32,419 nucleotides of DNA from Lachnospiraceae bacterium (GCA_022766905.1 JALEPU010000152.1:1-32419), one strand, 5' to 3'; positions 7,788 to 17,040 are shown, numbered from the stretch's first letter. Notes: generated from the letters alone by a model not told the origin. Made by a program: numbers and translations.

Positions 7788-7815
7788 CGTCTCTTTTTCG
7801 AAAGGTTAAAAAGTC

Positions 7816-7844
7816 TTTTCATTCCACCGAGTTAGTGGTATAAT
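7816..7844 (+). promoter_or_regulatory. Promoter of the gdpP-rplI-dnaB operon
   Basis: TTTTCA (7816-7821), 17-base spacer, TATAAT (7839-7844) with an extended TGG just before the -10. It is 60 bases upstream of the gdpP ATG. Confidence 0.65.
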
Positions 7845-7903
7845 GTAAGCTAAATCTATATTTTTCAGGACGTTGCATGTCCGCTTTACAAAGGAGATAG
7901 GAT

Positions 7904-9952
7904 ATGAATCAGAATAAAAAGGCAATCGGGCAGCAGATTGAACAGTATCTGCGGGTGCCCTTTTATCTGTCTCTTCTGTTTGCAGCAGTTACTATTCTGG
8001 TATTTTTTATGGATCAGCGTGCAGGAATTGCAGTAGGGTTGATGACGGTACTTTATATTATTGTAACAGCTGTTTTATATTACAATGCCGGTCCTAAGAT
8101 TACCAATGAACTGGTAAGTTATATTTTTGAACAGGGACAGATTCAGAAACATTTGCTAAAAGAGCTTTCCATACCTTATGTACTGATGGATCTGGAAGGA
8201 CGAATTCTTTGGTCGAATGGCGAATTTGGAGAGTTGGTTGGAAAGGAGATGCAGGGGAAAAAGATGATTTATCAGATTTTCCCGGAACTTTCCAGAAACG
8301 CATTTCCGGATGAGTCAGGAAAACATAGTATTTTTGTGGAGTATAAAGCAGGTAATTATCGGGTTGAGATGAAAAGAATCGTTGTCGGAGAGCTGGCAGA
8401 AGCTGAGAACAATCCGATGGGACTGAAAGATAATTCCATGATTGCTCTTTATTTTTATGACGAGACTGCTCTGGTAGCGTATCGGGAAGAGTGCGACAAC
8501 CAGAGATTGGTTGCAGGCTTGATTTATATTGACAATTATGAGGAAGTATTAGACAGCATTGAGGAAGTAAGAAGACCTCTTATGGTTGCTTTGGTGGAAC
8601 GAAAAGTAACCAAGTACATGCAAAGTATTGATGCAATTATTAAAAAATTTGAAAAAGACAAGTATATTGTTGTTTTTCAGAATAAATATGCAGCAAAACT
8701 GCAGGAGAATAAATTTTCTATCCTGGATGAAGTCCGTTCCATCAATGTGGGAAATGAACTGTCTGTTACTTTGAGTATCGGACTTGGTTTAGGTGCATCC
8801 AATTATATGCAGGCATACGAGTATGCCAGAGTAGCCATGGATCTGGCTCTGGGAAGAGGCGGGGATCAGGCGGTTGTAAAGGATGGGGAACAGATTTACT
8901 ATTATGGAGGCAAGACTCAGCTGGTTGAGAAGAGTACTCGTGTAAAGGCAAGGGTGAAGGCTCACGCCCTTCGTGAGATTATTCTGACAAAAGACCGAGT
9001 TTTTGTTATGGGCCATAAGATTCCGGATGTGGACTCTCTTGGTTCCGCCATTGGTATTTATCGTCTGGCAAAAACCCTTGGAAAGCAGGCTCATATCGTA
9101 ATCAATGAGTCGACCACATCGATTAAGCCGATTATGAACAGCCTTCTTAGTAATCATTCTATTTATGGAGATGATTTGTTTGTAAACAATGAACAGGCGA
9201 TAAATCTGGTAGATGCCAATACCATGCTGGTCGTTGTGGATGTGAATAAGCCGATGCTGACGGAATGTGAAGATCTGCTCAAATATGTAAAGACAATCGT
9301 AGTACTGGATCATCACAGACAGACAAAAGATACGATTAAAAATGCTGTTTTATCTTATGTAGAGCCATATGCGTCTTCTTCCAGTGAGATGGTAACAGAG
9401 ATTTTACAGTATATTGTGGATAAACCAAAGCTAAAACCGGTAGAGGCAGATGCCCTTTATTCCGGTATGGTGGTAGATACAGATAATTTTGTATCCAAGA
9501 CAGGCGTAAGAACCTTTGAAGCGGCTGCTTATCTTCGGAGAAGCGGTGCGGACGTAACCCGTGTCAGAAAGATGTTCCGTCAGGACATGGAGACTTATAA
9601 GCTGAAGGCAGAGGCGGTACGGCGGGCGCAGATGTATATGGATGAGTTTGCCATTGCTATTTGCCCGAGTGAAGGAATTCCAAATCCAACGGTTCTGGGC
9701 GCTCAGGTTGCCAATGAGCTGTTGGATATTCAGGGAATCAGAGCTTCGTTTGTGCTGACCGATTTACATGATAAGATTTATATTAGTGCAAGGTCATTGG
9801 ACAATCTGAATGTTCAGGTTGTCATGGAAAAATTAGGCGGCGGCGGTCATCTGAATATGGCGGCAGCCCAGCTGACAAATTGTACCATTATGGTAGCCAT
9901 GGATCAGTTAAAGGCCCTGCTCCATAAAATGAAAGAAGAAGGAGATATATAG
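7904..9952 (+). CDS. gdpP: Cyclic-di-AMP phosphodiesterase GdpP
   Basis: 682 residues, typical of GdpP/YybT. Two N-terminal membrane helices (about 16-60) precede a PAS domain (about 85-180), a degenerate GGDEF domain lacking the GGDEF motif (about 200-340) and a DHH/DHHA1 phosphoesterase core. Metal-binding residues are visible: His371-x3-Asp375-x-Asp377 (GHKIPDVDS), Asp469-His470-His471 and the GGGGH motif ending at His649. The enzyme hydrolyses c-di-AMP to pApA at the membrane and so affects potassium balance, wall stress and beta-lactam tolerance in Firmicutes; in B. subtilis the PAS domain binds haem and the GGDEF remnant has weak ATPase activity. AAAGGAG precedes the ATG. It overlaps nothing but lies two bases before rplI, the classical Firmicutes order. 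Confidence 0.97.
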   Translation: MNQNKKAIGQQIEQYLRVPFYLSLLFAAVTILVFFMDQRAGIAVGLMTVLYIIVTAVLYYNAGPKITNELVSYIFEQGQIQKHLLKELSIPYVLMDLEGRILWSNGEFGELVGKEMQGKKMIYQIFPELSRNAFPDESGKHSIFVEYKAGNYRVEMKRIVVGELAEAENNPMGLKDNSMIALYFYDETALVAYREECDNQRLVAGLIYIDNYEEVLDSIEEVRRPLMVALVERKVTKYMQSIDAIIKKFEKDKYIVVFQNKYAAKLQENKFSILDEVRSINVGNELSVTLSIGLGLGASNYMQAYEYARVAMDLALGRGGDQAVVKDGEQIYYYGGKTQLVEKSTRVKARVKAHALREIILTKDRVFVMGHKIPDVDSLGSAIGIYRLAKTLGKQAHIVINESTTSIKPIMNSLLSNHSIYGDDLFVNNEQAINLVDANTMLVVVDVNKPMLTECEDLLKYVKTIVVLDHHRQTKDTIKNAVLSYVEPYASSSSEMVTEILQYIVDKPKLKPVEADALYSGMVVDTDNFVSKTGVRTFEAAAYLRRSGADVTRVRKMFRQDMETYKLKAEAVRRAQMYMDEFAIAICPSEGIPNPTVLGAQVANELLDIQGIRASFVLTDLHDKIYISARSLDNLNVQVVMEKLGGGGHLNMAAAQLTNCTIMVAMDQLKALLHKMKEEGDI

Positions 9953-9954
9953 AC

Positions 9955-10401
9955 ATGAAAGTAATTTTATTGCAGGATGTAAAATCCCTGGGAAAAAAAG
10001 GACAGTTAGTGGAAGTAAGCGATGGATACGCAAGAAACTTTATTTTAAAAAAGAAACTTGGGGTAGAAGCAACCAATAAAAATCTCAATGATTTAAAACT
10101 TCAGAAAGCCCATGAAGATAAAGTTGCCCAGGAGCAATTAGAAGCAGCTCAGGCACTTGCGAAAGATCTGGAAGAAAAAAGCGTCGTATGCAAAATGAAA
10201 GTGGGAGAAGGCGGAAAGACCTTTGGTTCCGTTTCTACCAAAGAGATTGCACAGGCAGTAAAAGAACAGTTGAATCTGGATCTGGATAAGAAAAAAATGG
10301 TTCTGGACGAGCCAATCAAAGCCCTTGGTGCCTATGATGTGAAATTAAAACTTCATCCACAGGTAACGGGTACACTAAAGGTTAAAGTTGTGGAGAAATA
10401 A
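9955..10401 (+). CDS. rplI: 50S ribosomal protein L9
   Basis: 148 residues, full length. The N-terminal rRNA-binding domain carries the L9 signature ([30 protein letters not shown]) and is followed by the long connecting helix and C-terminal domain ([16 protein letters not shown]). It binds 23S rRNA at the base of the L1 stalk. The ribosome site GAAGGAG is inside the end of gdpP and the gap is two bases, so the three genes are one transcript. Confidence 0.98.
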   Translation: MKVILLQDVKSLGKKGQLVEVSDGYARNFILKKKLGVEATNKNLNDLKLQKAHEDKVAQEQLEAAQALAKDLEEKSVVCKMKVGEGGKTFGSVSTKEIAQAVKEQLNLDLDKKKMVLDEPIKALGAYDVKLKLHPQVTGTLKVKVVEK

Positions 10402-10407
10402 TGATAC

Positions 10408-11748
10408 ATGGATGAGGCTTTTATCAAAAAAGTACAACCGAATAATATAGAAGCAGAAAAGTCTGTCATCGGTTCTATGATTATGGACCGTGATGCCATT
10501 GTAGAGGCGTCTGATCTTCTGACCCGGGCAGACTTTTATCAGGCCCAGTATGGTATTTTATTTGAGGCAATGGTAGAACTTTATCAGGAGGGAAAACCGG
10601 TCGATCTGGTTACCCTGCAAAATAAACTGCGGGAAAAAGATGTACCGGAAACTCTTATGAGCCTGGATTTTATCCGGGATCTGGTAGATAGTGTGCCTAC
10701 TTCTGCAAATGCTGCTCAGTATGCTTCCATAGTACGGGATAAAGCTACTTTAAGACGGCTGATTAAAGTAACAGAAGAGATTGCCACAGACTGTTATCTG
10801 TCGAAAGAAGATACGGAAGTCATTCTGGAAAAGACAGAAAAGAGTATTTTTCATCTGCTTCAAAGTCATAGCGGTTCCCAGGATTTTGTGCCGATTCGGG
10901 AAGTCGTCCTGAATTCTTTGGACGCGATTGAAGAAGCGGCAAAAAATAAAGGGGCAGTAACCGGAATTCCGACCGGCTTTTTGGATTTGGATTATAAACT
11001 GACAGGACTGCATCCTTCGGAATTGATTTTGGTGGCAGCCAGACCTGCCATGGGTAAGACTGCATTTGTCTTAAATATTGCGCAGCATGTGGCGTTTAGA
11101 CATGATTATCATGTGGCTGTTTTCAGTTTGGAGATGTCAAAAGAACAGTTAGTGACCAGATTAATGGCTATGGAATCCATGGTAGATTCCCAATTGATCC
11201 GTACCGGTAATCTGAAAGATACAGAATGGGAAAAGCTGATGGAAAGTGCAGGAGTCATTGGAAATTCCAATCTGATCATTGATGATACTCCGGGAATTTC
11301 CATTGCGGAGCTTCGATCCAAATGTCGAAGATATAAGCAGAGTCTGGGACTTGATCTGATTATCATTGACTATTTACAGTTGATGTCGGGAAGCAGCCGA
11401 AGAAGCAATGAATCCAGACAGCAGGAAATTTCGGAGATATCCCGTTCTTTAAAGGCCTTAGCCAGGGAGATTGATGTTCCGGTAATTGCTTTGTCTCAGC
11501 TTAGTCGAGCGGTAGAAGCCAGACAGGATCACAGACCGATGCTTTCTGATTTGCGTGAATCCGGTGCCATTGAGCAGGACGCCGATGTTGTTATGTTTTT
11601 GTACCGGGATGAATATTATAACCCGGATACAGAGAAAAAAAACCTGGCAGAAGTCATTGTAGCAAAACAGCGTAATGGTGCTACCGGAACTATAGAGCTG
11701 GTATGGCTTGGTCAATATACGAAATTTGCCAACAAAGAACGTATCTGA
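10408..11748 (+). CDS. dnaB: Replicative DNA helicase DnaB
   Basis: 446 residues, full length for the bacterial hexameric helicase. The N-terminal domain (about 1-150, PNNIEAEKSVIGSMI) contacts primase. The RecA-like C-terminal domain has Walker A (ARPAMGKTAF, about 210-219), Walker B (LDLIIIDYLQLM, about 314-325) and the DnaB H3/H4 segments (SRSLKALAREIDVPVIALSQLSRAVE and RESGAIEQDADVVMFLYR). It unwinds DNA 5' to 3' at the replication fork. It starts six bases after rplI and ends at a terminator. No intein or insertion is present. Confidence 0.98.
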   Translation: MDEAFIKKVQPNNIEAEKSVIGSMIMDRDAIVEASDLLTRADFYQAQYGILFEAMVELYQEGKPVDLVTLQNKLREKDVPETLMSLDFIRDLVDSVPTSANAAQYASIVRDKATLRRLIKVTEEIATDCYLSKEDTEVILEKTEKSIFHLLQSHSGSQDFVPIREVVLNSLDAIEEAAKNKGAVTGIPTGFLDLDYKLTGLHPSELILVAARPAMGKTAFVLNIAQHVAFRHDYHVAVFSLEMSKEQLVTRLMAMESMVDSQLIRTGNLKDTEWEKLMESAGVIGNSNLIIDDTPGISIAELRSKCRRYKQSLGLDLIIIDYLQLMSGSSRRSNESRQQEISEISRSLKALAREIDVPVIALSQLSRAVEARQDHRPMLSDLRESGAIEQDADVVMFLYRDEYYNPDTEKKNLAEVIVAKQRNGATGTIELVWLGQYTKFANKERI

Positions 11749-11767
11749 TAAAAACATAAGAGAATTT

Positions 11768-11797
11768 AGAGGACAGTATTTATTGTCCTCTTTTTTT
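11768..11797 (+). terminator. Terminator of the gdpP-rplI-dnaB operon
   Basis: AGAGGACA (11768-11775) pairs with TGTCCTCT (11784-11791), followed by a run of T to 11797. Confidence 0.9.
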
Positions 11798-11811
11798 GTG
11801 TAAATTATAAT
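11783..11811 (+). promoter_or_regulatory. Possible promoter of the MerR-type gene
   Basis: TTGTCC (11783-11788) and TATAAT (11806-11811) are 17 bases apart. The -35 lies in the 3' arm of the dnaB terminator. Downstream, GAAATCAA (11827-11834) and TTGATTTC (11852-11859) form an 8-bp inverted repeat in the leader that could be a hairpin or an operator. Confidence 0.45.
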
Positions 11812-11898
11812 ATAACTGATAGGCAGGAAATCAAGAACCCTGGCCGGATATTTGATTTCTCCTTACAACAGCATCCTATAAAAAGAGGAAGGAGCAAT

Positions 11899-12663
11899 AT
11901 GATGAAAGAAAAACGCTATTTTATATCAGATGCTGCAAAAGAGTTAGAGGTCGAATCTCATGTATTAAGATACTGGGAGGAGGAGCTGAATCTGGAAATT
12001 CCAAGGAATGAGATGGGCCATAGATACTATAGAGAAGAAGAAATACAGATGTTAAAATGTATCAAAGAGTTAAAGGCAAGGGGATTTCAGCTTAAGACAA
12101 TCAAACAGATTTTGTCTGAGCTTCAGGAGGGAAAAGGTGAGGCGACAAAGCGGTTAAAAGAAATTCAGGAAAAAGAGGAAAAGGAACAGGCGGAGGAGTG
12201 GCAGTCAGAAAGATCTGGTGAAATTCCCCAGGTTATAAAAACGCCTCGGGAAGAGGAGGAAAAAGAAGTAGAAGAAGAGAGAAATCAGATATCAGACAAA
12301 GTTGTCCCTTTACATACCGGCACCTTTGCGCAGCTTCATGGGGAACGGGATCAGAAAATGCAGGATTTTGAAGAAATTATGGGACGGATCATCGGACATG
12401 CTATGCGGGAAAACAGTCATATTTTCGGGGAAGAGGTCAGTGAGCAGGTCTCTCAAAATGTGATAAAGGAAATGGATTATCTGATGAGAATCAGAGAGGA
12501 ACGGGAGGAGAAAAGGTTTCAGAATCTGGACGCTACGATTCGTCAATATCAGCGGGGAAAAAGAGAGGCAGCGGCAGCCAGTATGAATGGAAATGGGAAA
12601 ATAAGATCAAAAAGAAAAAAGAAAAGCCGTTTTTTCCAGAAGAGAGGAAGGCGAACCATTTAG
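11899..12663 (+). CDS. MerR-type DNA-binding protein with coiled-coil and basic tail
   Basis: 254 residues. Residues about 5-75 form a MerR winged-helix domain (YFISDAAKELEVESHVLRYWEEEL, then GHRYYREEEIQMLKCIKELKARGF). The middle (about 75-215) is highly charged and predicted coiled-coil, and the last 20 residues are strongly basic (RSKRKKKSRFFQKRGRR). No effector-binding domain of a metal or drug sensor is present. The layout of MerR-fold head, coiled-coil and basic tail recalls chromosome-anchoring proteins such as RacA as well as orphan regulators; this is an analogy, not homology shown by sequence. AGGAAGGAG precedes two tandem ATGs (11899, 11902). Own promoter and terminator. Confidence 0.8.
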   Translation: MMKEKRYFISDAAKELEVESHVLRYWEEELNLEIPRNEMGHRYYREEEIQMLKCIKELKARGFQLKTIKQILSELQEGKGEATKRLKEIQEKEEKEQAEEWQSERSGEIPQVIKTPREEEEKEVEEERNQISDKVVPLHTGTFAQLHGERDQKMQDFEEIMGRIIGHAMRENSHIFGEEVSEQVSQNVIKEMDYLMRIREEREEKRFQNLDATIRQYQRGKREAAAASMNGNGKIRSKRKKKSRFFQKRGRRTI

Positions 12664-12696
12664 AAAAGAAAATTTCAATCAAAAGAAACGCAATAT

Positions 12697-12739
12697 AAAA
12701 AACCGCCGCTTTTGTATCGGACAAAAGCGGCGGTTTTTC
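12697..12739. terminator. Bidirectional terminator between the MerR-type gene and ferredoxin
   Basis: Long perfect stem ACCGCCGCTTTTGT (12702-12715) with ACAAAAGCGGCGGT (12721-12734), flanked by A-run on the left and T-run on the right, so it works for both convergent genes. Confidence 0.93.
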
Positions 12740-12760
12740 TTATGAATCATTAATGAAGAA

Positions 12761-12931
12761 TTACTCCTGAGAGATAGCGCCTACTGGACATCCATCTGCA
12801 CAAGCTCCACACTCTAAACATGTATCTGCATCAATTTCGAATTTGCCATCTCCTTCAGAAATAGCGCCTGCTGGACATGTTCCTTCACAAGCTCCACAGC
12901 TGATACATTCATCAGAAATAACGTATGCCAT
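12761..12931 (-). CDS. 2[4Fe-4S] ferredoxin, clostridial type
   Basis: 56 residues from the ATG at 12931, which has AGGAGGG nine bases ahead; the longer in-frame start is not supported. Two cluster motifs, Cys9/12/15/19 (CISCGACEGTCP) and Cys38/41/44/48 (CLECGACADGCP), bind two [4Fe-4S] clusters. This is the soluble low-potential electron carrier used by pyruvate:ferredoxin oxidoreductase, hydrogenases and Rnf in fermenting Clostridia. Single gene. A TTGACA on the minus strand (12987-12982) lies upstream but has no good -10 at 17 bases. Confidence 0.97.
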   Translation of the reverse strand: MAYVISDECISCGACEGTCPAGAISEGDGKFEIDADTCLECGACADGCPVGAISQE

Positions 12932-13120
12932 ATCAATTACCCTCCTTATAGAATAAAAATAAGTTCTAAGCTGACAAAGCATGTCAAGCTTTTAACCATA
13001 TTCTATAACAAAACCATAGGGAAGGCAAGTATTATTTCGAGGTAGTTTTTGTATTTTTCCAAGTACTCGGAGGAGATTCGAAAAAACAAAGAAAAAGTTC
13101 TGGTATTTTACAGAATGTGA

Positions 13121-13129
13121 TGCTATAAT
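13121..13129 (+). promoter_or_regulatory. Extended -10 promoter of pnp
   Basis: TGCTATAAT (TGn plus TATAAT at 13124-13129). No good -35. The inferred start near 13136 places the whole long hairpin in the 5' leader. Confidence 0.6.
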
Positions 13130-13145
13130 AATAAGCAGTATGCAA

Positions 13146-13221
13146 AAAAGACGGTGACCGAGACTTCTGAAAAGCAAATTCAGAAAGAAGAATTGGTTTT
13201 TCAGTGGTTTCGGCGTCTTTT
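13146..13221 (+). promoter_or_regulatory. Long leader hairpin of pnp, likely autoregulatory
   Basis: AAAAGACG (13146-13153) pairs with CGTCTTTT (13214-13221). After a 4-base bulge, CCGAGACT (13158-13165) pairs with GGTTTCGG (13206-13213), and CTGAAAA (13167-13173) with TTTTCAG (13198-13204). The total is about 23 base pairs. In E. coli the pnp leader folds into a double-stranded stem cut by RNase III and then degraded by PNPase, which limits its own synthesis. The same logic would fit here; it is inferred from structure and position. Confidence 0.7.
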
Positions 13222-13270
13222 CATACTGAAGTTCATAAAGGTAACAGTTAGAATAAAAAGGAGAAAAGTT

Positions 13271-15358
13271 ATGAAACGATTTAGTATGGATCTGGCTGGC
13301 AGACCCCTCGTTGTTGAGGTTGGACGTGTGGCAGCCCAGGCAAATGGTGCGGCGTTCATGCACTATGGCGATACAGTTGTATTATCAACAGCAACAGCTT
13401 CTGAGAAACCGAGAGAAGGAATTGATTTCTTTCCTCTGAGTGTAGAATATGAAGAAAAGTTATATTCTGTAGGTAAGATTCCGGGAGGATTTAATAAGAG
13501 AGAAGGCAAGGCTTCTGAACATGCCATTTTAACTTCTCGTGTGATCGACAGACCGATGAGACCGTTGTTTCCAAAGGATTATAGAAATGATGTAACTTTG
13601 AATAACCTGGTTATGTCTGTAGATCCGGATTGTGCACCGGAGATTACGGCAATGCTTGGTTCTGCGATTGCAACCTGCATTTCCGATATTCCATTTGACG
13701 GCCCGACGGCAGCAACCATGGTAGGGCTGGTAGATGGAGAACTGGTATTTAACCCGACCACAGAACAGAAGAATCGCTCTGATCTGGCTTTAACCGTAGC
13801 TTCCACCAGAGAAAAAGTGATTATGATCGAAGCAGGAGCCAATGAAGTTCCGGAAGAAAAGATGTTGGAGGCTATTTTTGCCGCACACGAGTTAAATCAG
13901 GAAATCATTCAATTCATTGATACAATCGTAGCAGAGTGTGGAAAAGAAAAACATGACTACGAAAAATTTGAAATTCCTGCAGATATGTGGGAAGATATGA
14001 CATCCTTCATTCCTGGTGAAGAGATGGAAGAAGCAGTATTCACAGATGTGAAACAGGTAAGAGAAGAAAATATCCGCAGGATCAAAGACAGTCTGGAAGA
14101 AAGATATGCAGAGGATCATGAAGAGTGGGTATCCTTCATTGATGATGCTGTTTATCAGTATCAGAAAAAGACAGTTAGAAAGATGATCTTAAAAGATCAC
14201 AAGAGACCGGACGGACGTGATATTAAACAGATTCGTCCGCTGGCAGCAGAGATTGATATTCTGCCGAGAGTACATGGTTCCGGTATGTTTACAAGGGGAC
14301 AGACTCAGATTATGACCATTACAACACTGGCACCTTTGTCAGAGGCTCAGAGATTGGATGGCCTGGATACCACAGAGACAACCAAACGGTATATGCATCA
14401 TTATAATTTCCCATCCTATTCTGTAGGTGAGACAAAACCATCCAGAGGACCGGGACGTAGAGAAATCGGACATGGAGCATTAGCAGAGAGAGCTTTGGTT
14501 CCTGTACTTCCGTCTGAAGAAGAATTCCCATATGCAATTCGTACCGTATCTGAGACATTAGAATCCAACGGATCTACTTCTCAGGCAAGTATTTGTGCAT
14601 CTTCCCTGTCTCTGATGGCAGCAGGTGTGCCGATTAAAAAGCCGGTAGCCGGTATTTCCACAGGTCTTGTGACAGGAGAAAGTGATGACGATTATCTGGT
14701 ACTGACAGATATTCAGGGTCTGGAAGATTTCTTCGGTGATATGGACTTTAAAGTAGCCGGTACAAGAGATGGTATTACAGCAATCCAGATGGATATCAAG
14801 ATTCATGGTTTGACAAAACCAATCATCGAAGAAGCCATTGCAAGAACAAAAGAAGCAAGAATGTATATTCTGGATAATGTTATGGATCCTGTTATTGATA
14901 AGCCAAGAGCAGAAGTTGGCGAATATGCACCAAAGATTGAACAGATTAAAGTGGATCCGGATAAGATCAGTGAGATTATCGGAAAACAGGGCAAGACAAT
15001 CAATGGTATCATCGATGAGACAGGTGTGAAGATCGATATTGATGAAGAAGGCCGCGTTTCTATTTGTGGTGTGGAAAAAGCAGGAATAGAAAAAGCAATT
15101 AAGATTATTCGTTCTATTGTAGAACCTGTAGAAGCAGGTGCAATTTACGAAGGTAAAGTAGTACGAATTATGAATTTTGGAGCATTTGTACAGATTGCAC
15201 CAAATAAAGACGGACTGATTCATATTTCCAAACTTTCCAAGAAGAGAGTAGAAAAGGTAGAAGACGTCGTAGAGATTGGTGATATCGTTATTGTAAAAGT
15301 TCTGGAAGTAGATAAGATGGGAAGAATCAACCTGTCTTTAATGGACATTATTAAATAA
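13271..15358 (+). CDS. pnp: Polynucleotide phosphorylase
   Basis: 695 residues from the ATG preceded by AAGGAG; the frame is open further upstream but that is the leader hairpin. Domains in order: first RNase PH fold (about 1-215, MKRFSMDLAGRPLVVEVGRVA), helical linker, second RNase PH fold (about 315-545, with RPDGRDIKQIRPL and the GTRDGITAIQMDIKI block of the phosphorolytic site), KH domain (about 555-615, ISEIIGKQGKTINGIIDETG) and S1 domain (about 622-692, GAIYEGKVVRIMNFGAFVQI). It degrades RNA 3' to 5' with phosphate as a trimer. The usual upstream neighbour rpsO is not here; a ferredoxin is instead. Confidence 0.98.
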   Translation: MKRFSMDLAGRPLVVEVGRVAAQANGAAFMHYGDTVVLSTATASEKPREGIDFFPLSVEYEEKLYSVGKIPGGFNKREGKASEHAILTSRVIDRPMRPLFPKDYRNDVTLNNLVMSVDPDCAPEITAMLGSAIATCISDIPFDGPTAATMVGLVDGELVFNPTTEQKNRSDLALTVASTREKVIMIEAGANEVPEEKMLEAIFAAHELNQEIIQFIDTIVAECGKEKHDYEKFEIPADMWEDMTSFIPGEEMEEAVFTDVKQVREENIRRIKDSLEERYAEDHEEWVSFIDDAVYQYQKKTVRKMILKDHKRPDGRDIKQIRPLAAEIDILPRVHGSGMFTRGQTQIMTITTLAPLSEAQRLDGLDTTETTKRYMHHYNFPSYSVGETKPSRGPGRREIGHGALAERALVPVLPSEEEFPYAIRTVSETLESNGSTSQASICASSLSLMAAGVPIKKPVAGISTGLVTGESDDDYLVLTDIQGLEDFFGDMDFKVAGTRDGITAIQMDIKIHGLTKPIIEEAIARTKEARMYILDNVMDPVIDKPRAEVGEYAPKIEQIKVDPDKISEIIGKQGKTINGIIDETGVKIDIDEEGRVSICGVEKAGIEKAIKIIRSIVEPVEAGAIYEGKVVRIMNFGAFVQIAPNKDGLIHISKLSKKRVEKVEDVVEIGDIVIVKVLEVDKMGRINLSLMDIIK

Positions 15359-15501
15359 ATTAGAAGGATAAGAGGGAGTGCAAAAAGCTTGTAATATGAC
15401 AGGTTTTCTGCCTTCCTTTTTCTACAGAAAAATGTGGAAAGAAGGAAACACACCTAGTATTTACGAAATACTTAAGATTCTATAAAGTTCATGAAAGCAG
15501 G

Positions 15502-15530
15502 TTTCCTTTTCATAGCAAATCATATATAAT
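15502..15530 (+). promoter_or_regulatory. Promoter of the L,D-transpeptidase gene
   Basis: TTTCCT (15502-15507), 17-base spacer, perfect TATAAT (15525-15530). It gives a leader of about 105 bases. Between the pnp stop and here no clear terminator is seen, only the imperfect pair GAAGG (15363-15367) with CCTTC before a short T-run. Confidence 0.55.
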
Positions 15531-15561
15531 GTGTATGAAACATTGTGAGGGAATTATTATT

Positions 15562-15616
15562 ATGAGAAGGTTCCTCTCTTTTATCCAGAAGGTATTCTGG
15601 GGTTGAAGGGAACTTT
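15562..15616 (+). promoter_or_regulatory. Leader hairpin containing a 14-codon mini-ORF
   Basis: AAGGTTCC (15567-15574) pairs with GGAACTTT (15609-15616), and inside it CCAGAA (15585-15590) pairs with TTCTGG (15595-15600) around a GGTA loop. An ATG at 15562 opens a short frame (MRRFLSFIQKVFWG, stop at 15606) that runs through the structure. Translation or folding of this element could modulate the transpeptidase gene; whether the peptide is made is unknown. Confidence 0.45.
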
Positions 15617-15642
15617 AAGAAATAGGAGGAAGCTGATATTAA

Positions 15643-17040
15643 ATGAAGAACACAGAAGAGACAAGAAAGGGCTTAAGCGCCAGAGCAAAGATTATTTTAA
15701 TTGTACTTGCTGCTTTATTGGTTGTCTACCTGGGTGGAGCACTTTTTTATCACAGCCGATTTTTAAGTGGCACAGTATTGAATGGACATAGTGTGGGCGG
15801 TCAGAAAGTGGAAGAAGTTCAAAAAAACGTAGAGAATGACCTGGACGCACACACCTTACAGTTAATCGAGAGAAAGGATCAGACGGAAGAGATTCTTGCT
15901 GCTGACATTGATATGAAGGTTGAACTTGGCGACAGTGTACAGAAGGCACTGGAGGAACAGAATGAATTTCTCTGGTTTACAGCCTTTTTTAAGGATATTA
16001 AAGTAACGTTGCAGCCAAATGTAACTTATGATGAGGCAAAGCTTACAACGGTAATTGATGGGCTTGCCTGCTTTAAGAAAGAGAATATTGAGAAACCGGT
16101 CAATGCCAAGATTCAGTTAAAAGATGGAGAATTCGTTGTAATCGATGAAGTATACGGCACAACAGTGAAGAAAGAAGAACTGACAGCAGCCGTCAAAGAA
16201 GCATTGAACACCAGTCAGACGAAATTGGATCTGGAAAAAGCAGATTGCTATAAGAATCCAACGATTTACGCAGATGACCAGGAAGTAAAGGATGCCTTAG
16301 CTGAGATCGAACGTCTGAGAAAAGTTGTAGTTACCTATGATTTTGATTATACGACAGAGACAGTTGATAAGACTTTAATTGATCAGTGGATCAGCATTGA
16401 CAAGAAGATGAAAGTCAGTTTAAATTATGACAAAGTCCTGGATTATATCGAGGAACTGGCTGCAAAATACGATACATATTCAACGGTTCGTGATTTTACC
16501 AACAGTTATGGCAACAAAGTGAAAGTCTATTTCGGAAGCTATGGCTGGAAGATCAGTCAGACAAAGGAAGCCAAGCAGCTGATTAAGGTAATCAAGAAAG
16601 GCGAGAGCGTGAAGAGAGAGCCGATTTATCTGTTCAAAGCGGTTTGCCGGAAAAAGGGAAATATTGACTGGGATGGTACTTACGCAGAAGTCAGCATTCA
16701 GGATCAGCAGATGTGGTATTATAAAGATGGAAAATGTGTGCTGTCTTCCTCTGTAGTAACAGGAGATGTGACGAAAGGCCGTTCTACACCAAAGGGAGCG
16801 TATTCGATTATGTACAAGACACGGAATGCAACCTTATCCGGACAGGGATATTCTTCCCCGGTAAAATACTGGATGCCCTTTGATACAAACGTAGGATTCC
16901 ATGATGCAAGCTGGAGAGGAAGCTTTGGAGGCGGCATTTACAGAGGCAATGGTTCTCATGGCTGTGTCAATATGCCTTCTTATAATGCAGCAAGTCTGTA
17001 TGAGATGATTGAACCGGGATGCCCTGTATTTGTTTATTAA
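15643..17040 (+). CDS. Membrane-anchored L,D-transpeptidase (YkuD domain)
   Basis: 465 residues. One membrane helix near residues 15-38 with a basic N-terminus places the rest outside. The middle (about 60-320) holds repeated alpha/beta segments of the PG_binding_4 type seen with VanW/YkuD proteins. The C-terminal YkuD domain (about 335-465) has the catalytic signature: His in GFHDASW and Ser438-His439-Gly440-Cys441 in GSHGCVNMP. It forms 3-3 peptidoglycan cross-links or attaches ligands to the wall, a route insensitive to most penicillins. AGGAGGA lies 12 bases before the ATG, rather far, and behind a structured leader. Single-gene transcript. Confidence 0.94.
   Translation: MKNTEETRKGLSARAKIILIVLAALLVVYLGGALFYHSRFLSGTVLNGHSVGGQKVEEVQKNVENDLDAHTLQLIERKDQTEEILAADIDMKVELGDSVQKALEEQNEFLWFTAFFKDIKVTLQPNVTYDEAKLTTVIDGLACFKKENIEKPVNAKIQLKDGEFVVIDEVYGTTVKKEELTAAVKEALNTSQTKLDLEKADCYKNPTIYADDQEVKDALAEIERLRKVVVTYDFDYTTETVDKTLIDQWISIDKKMKVSLNYDKVLDYIEELAAKYDTYSTVRDFTNSYGNKVKVYFGSYGWKISQTKEAKQLIKVIKKGESVKREPIYLFKAVCRKKGNIDWDGTYAEVSIQDQQMWYYKDGKCVLSSSVVTGDVTKGRSTPKGAYSIMYKTRNATLSGQGYSSPVKYWMPFDTNVGFHDASWRGSFGGGIYRGNGSHGCVNMPSYNAASLYEMIEPGCPVFVY

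Noticed and set aside
8789..9316. 175-codon minus-strand frame inside gdpP
   Set aside because: Antisense to well-conserved GdpP sequence, no ribosome site or recognisable domain.
12965..12987. Consensus promoter for ferredoxin on the minus strand
   Set aside because: TTGACA is perfect, but the -10 at 17 bases matches only three of six positions, so it is mentioned only in the ferredoxin entry.
13154..13270. N-terminal extension of PNPase
   Set aside because: The stretch encodes the leader hairpin; the family starts at MKRFSMDLAGR, which has its own AAGGAG.
14558..15223. Long open frame on the minus strand inside pnp (221 codons)
   Set aside because: It lies opposite the second half of pnp, has unusual composition (very rich in Cys, Asn, Phe, Ile), no ribosome site and no family look. 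It is a shadow frame.
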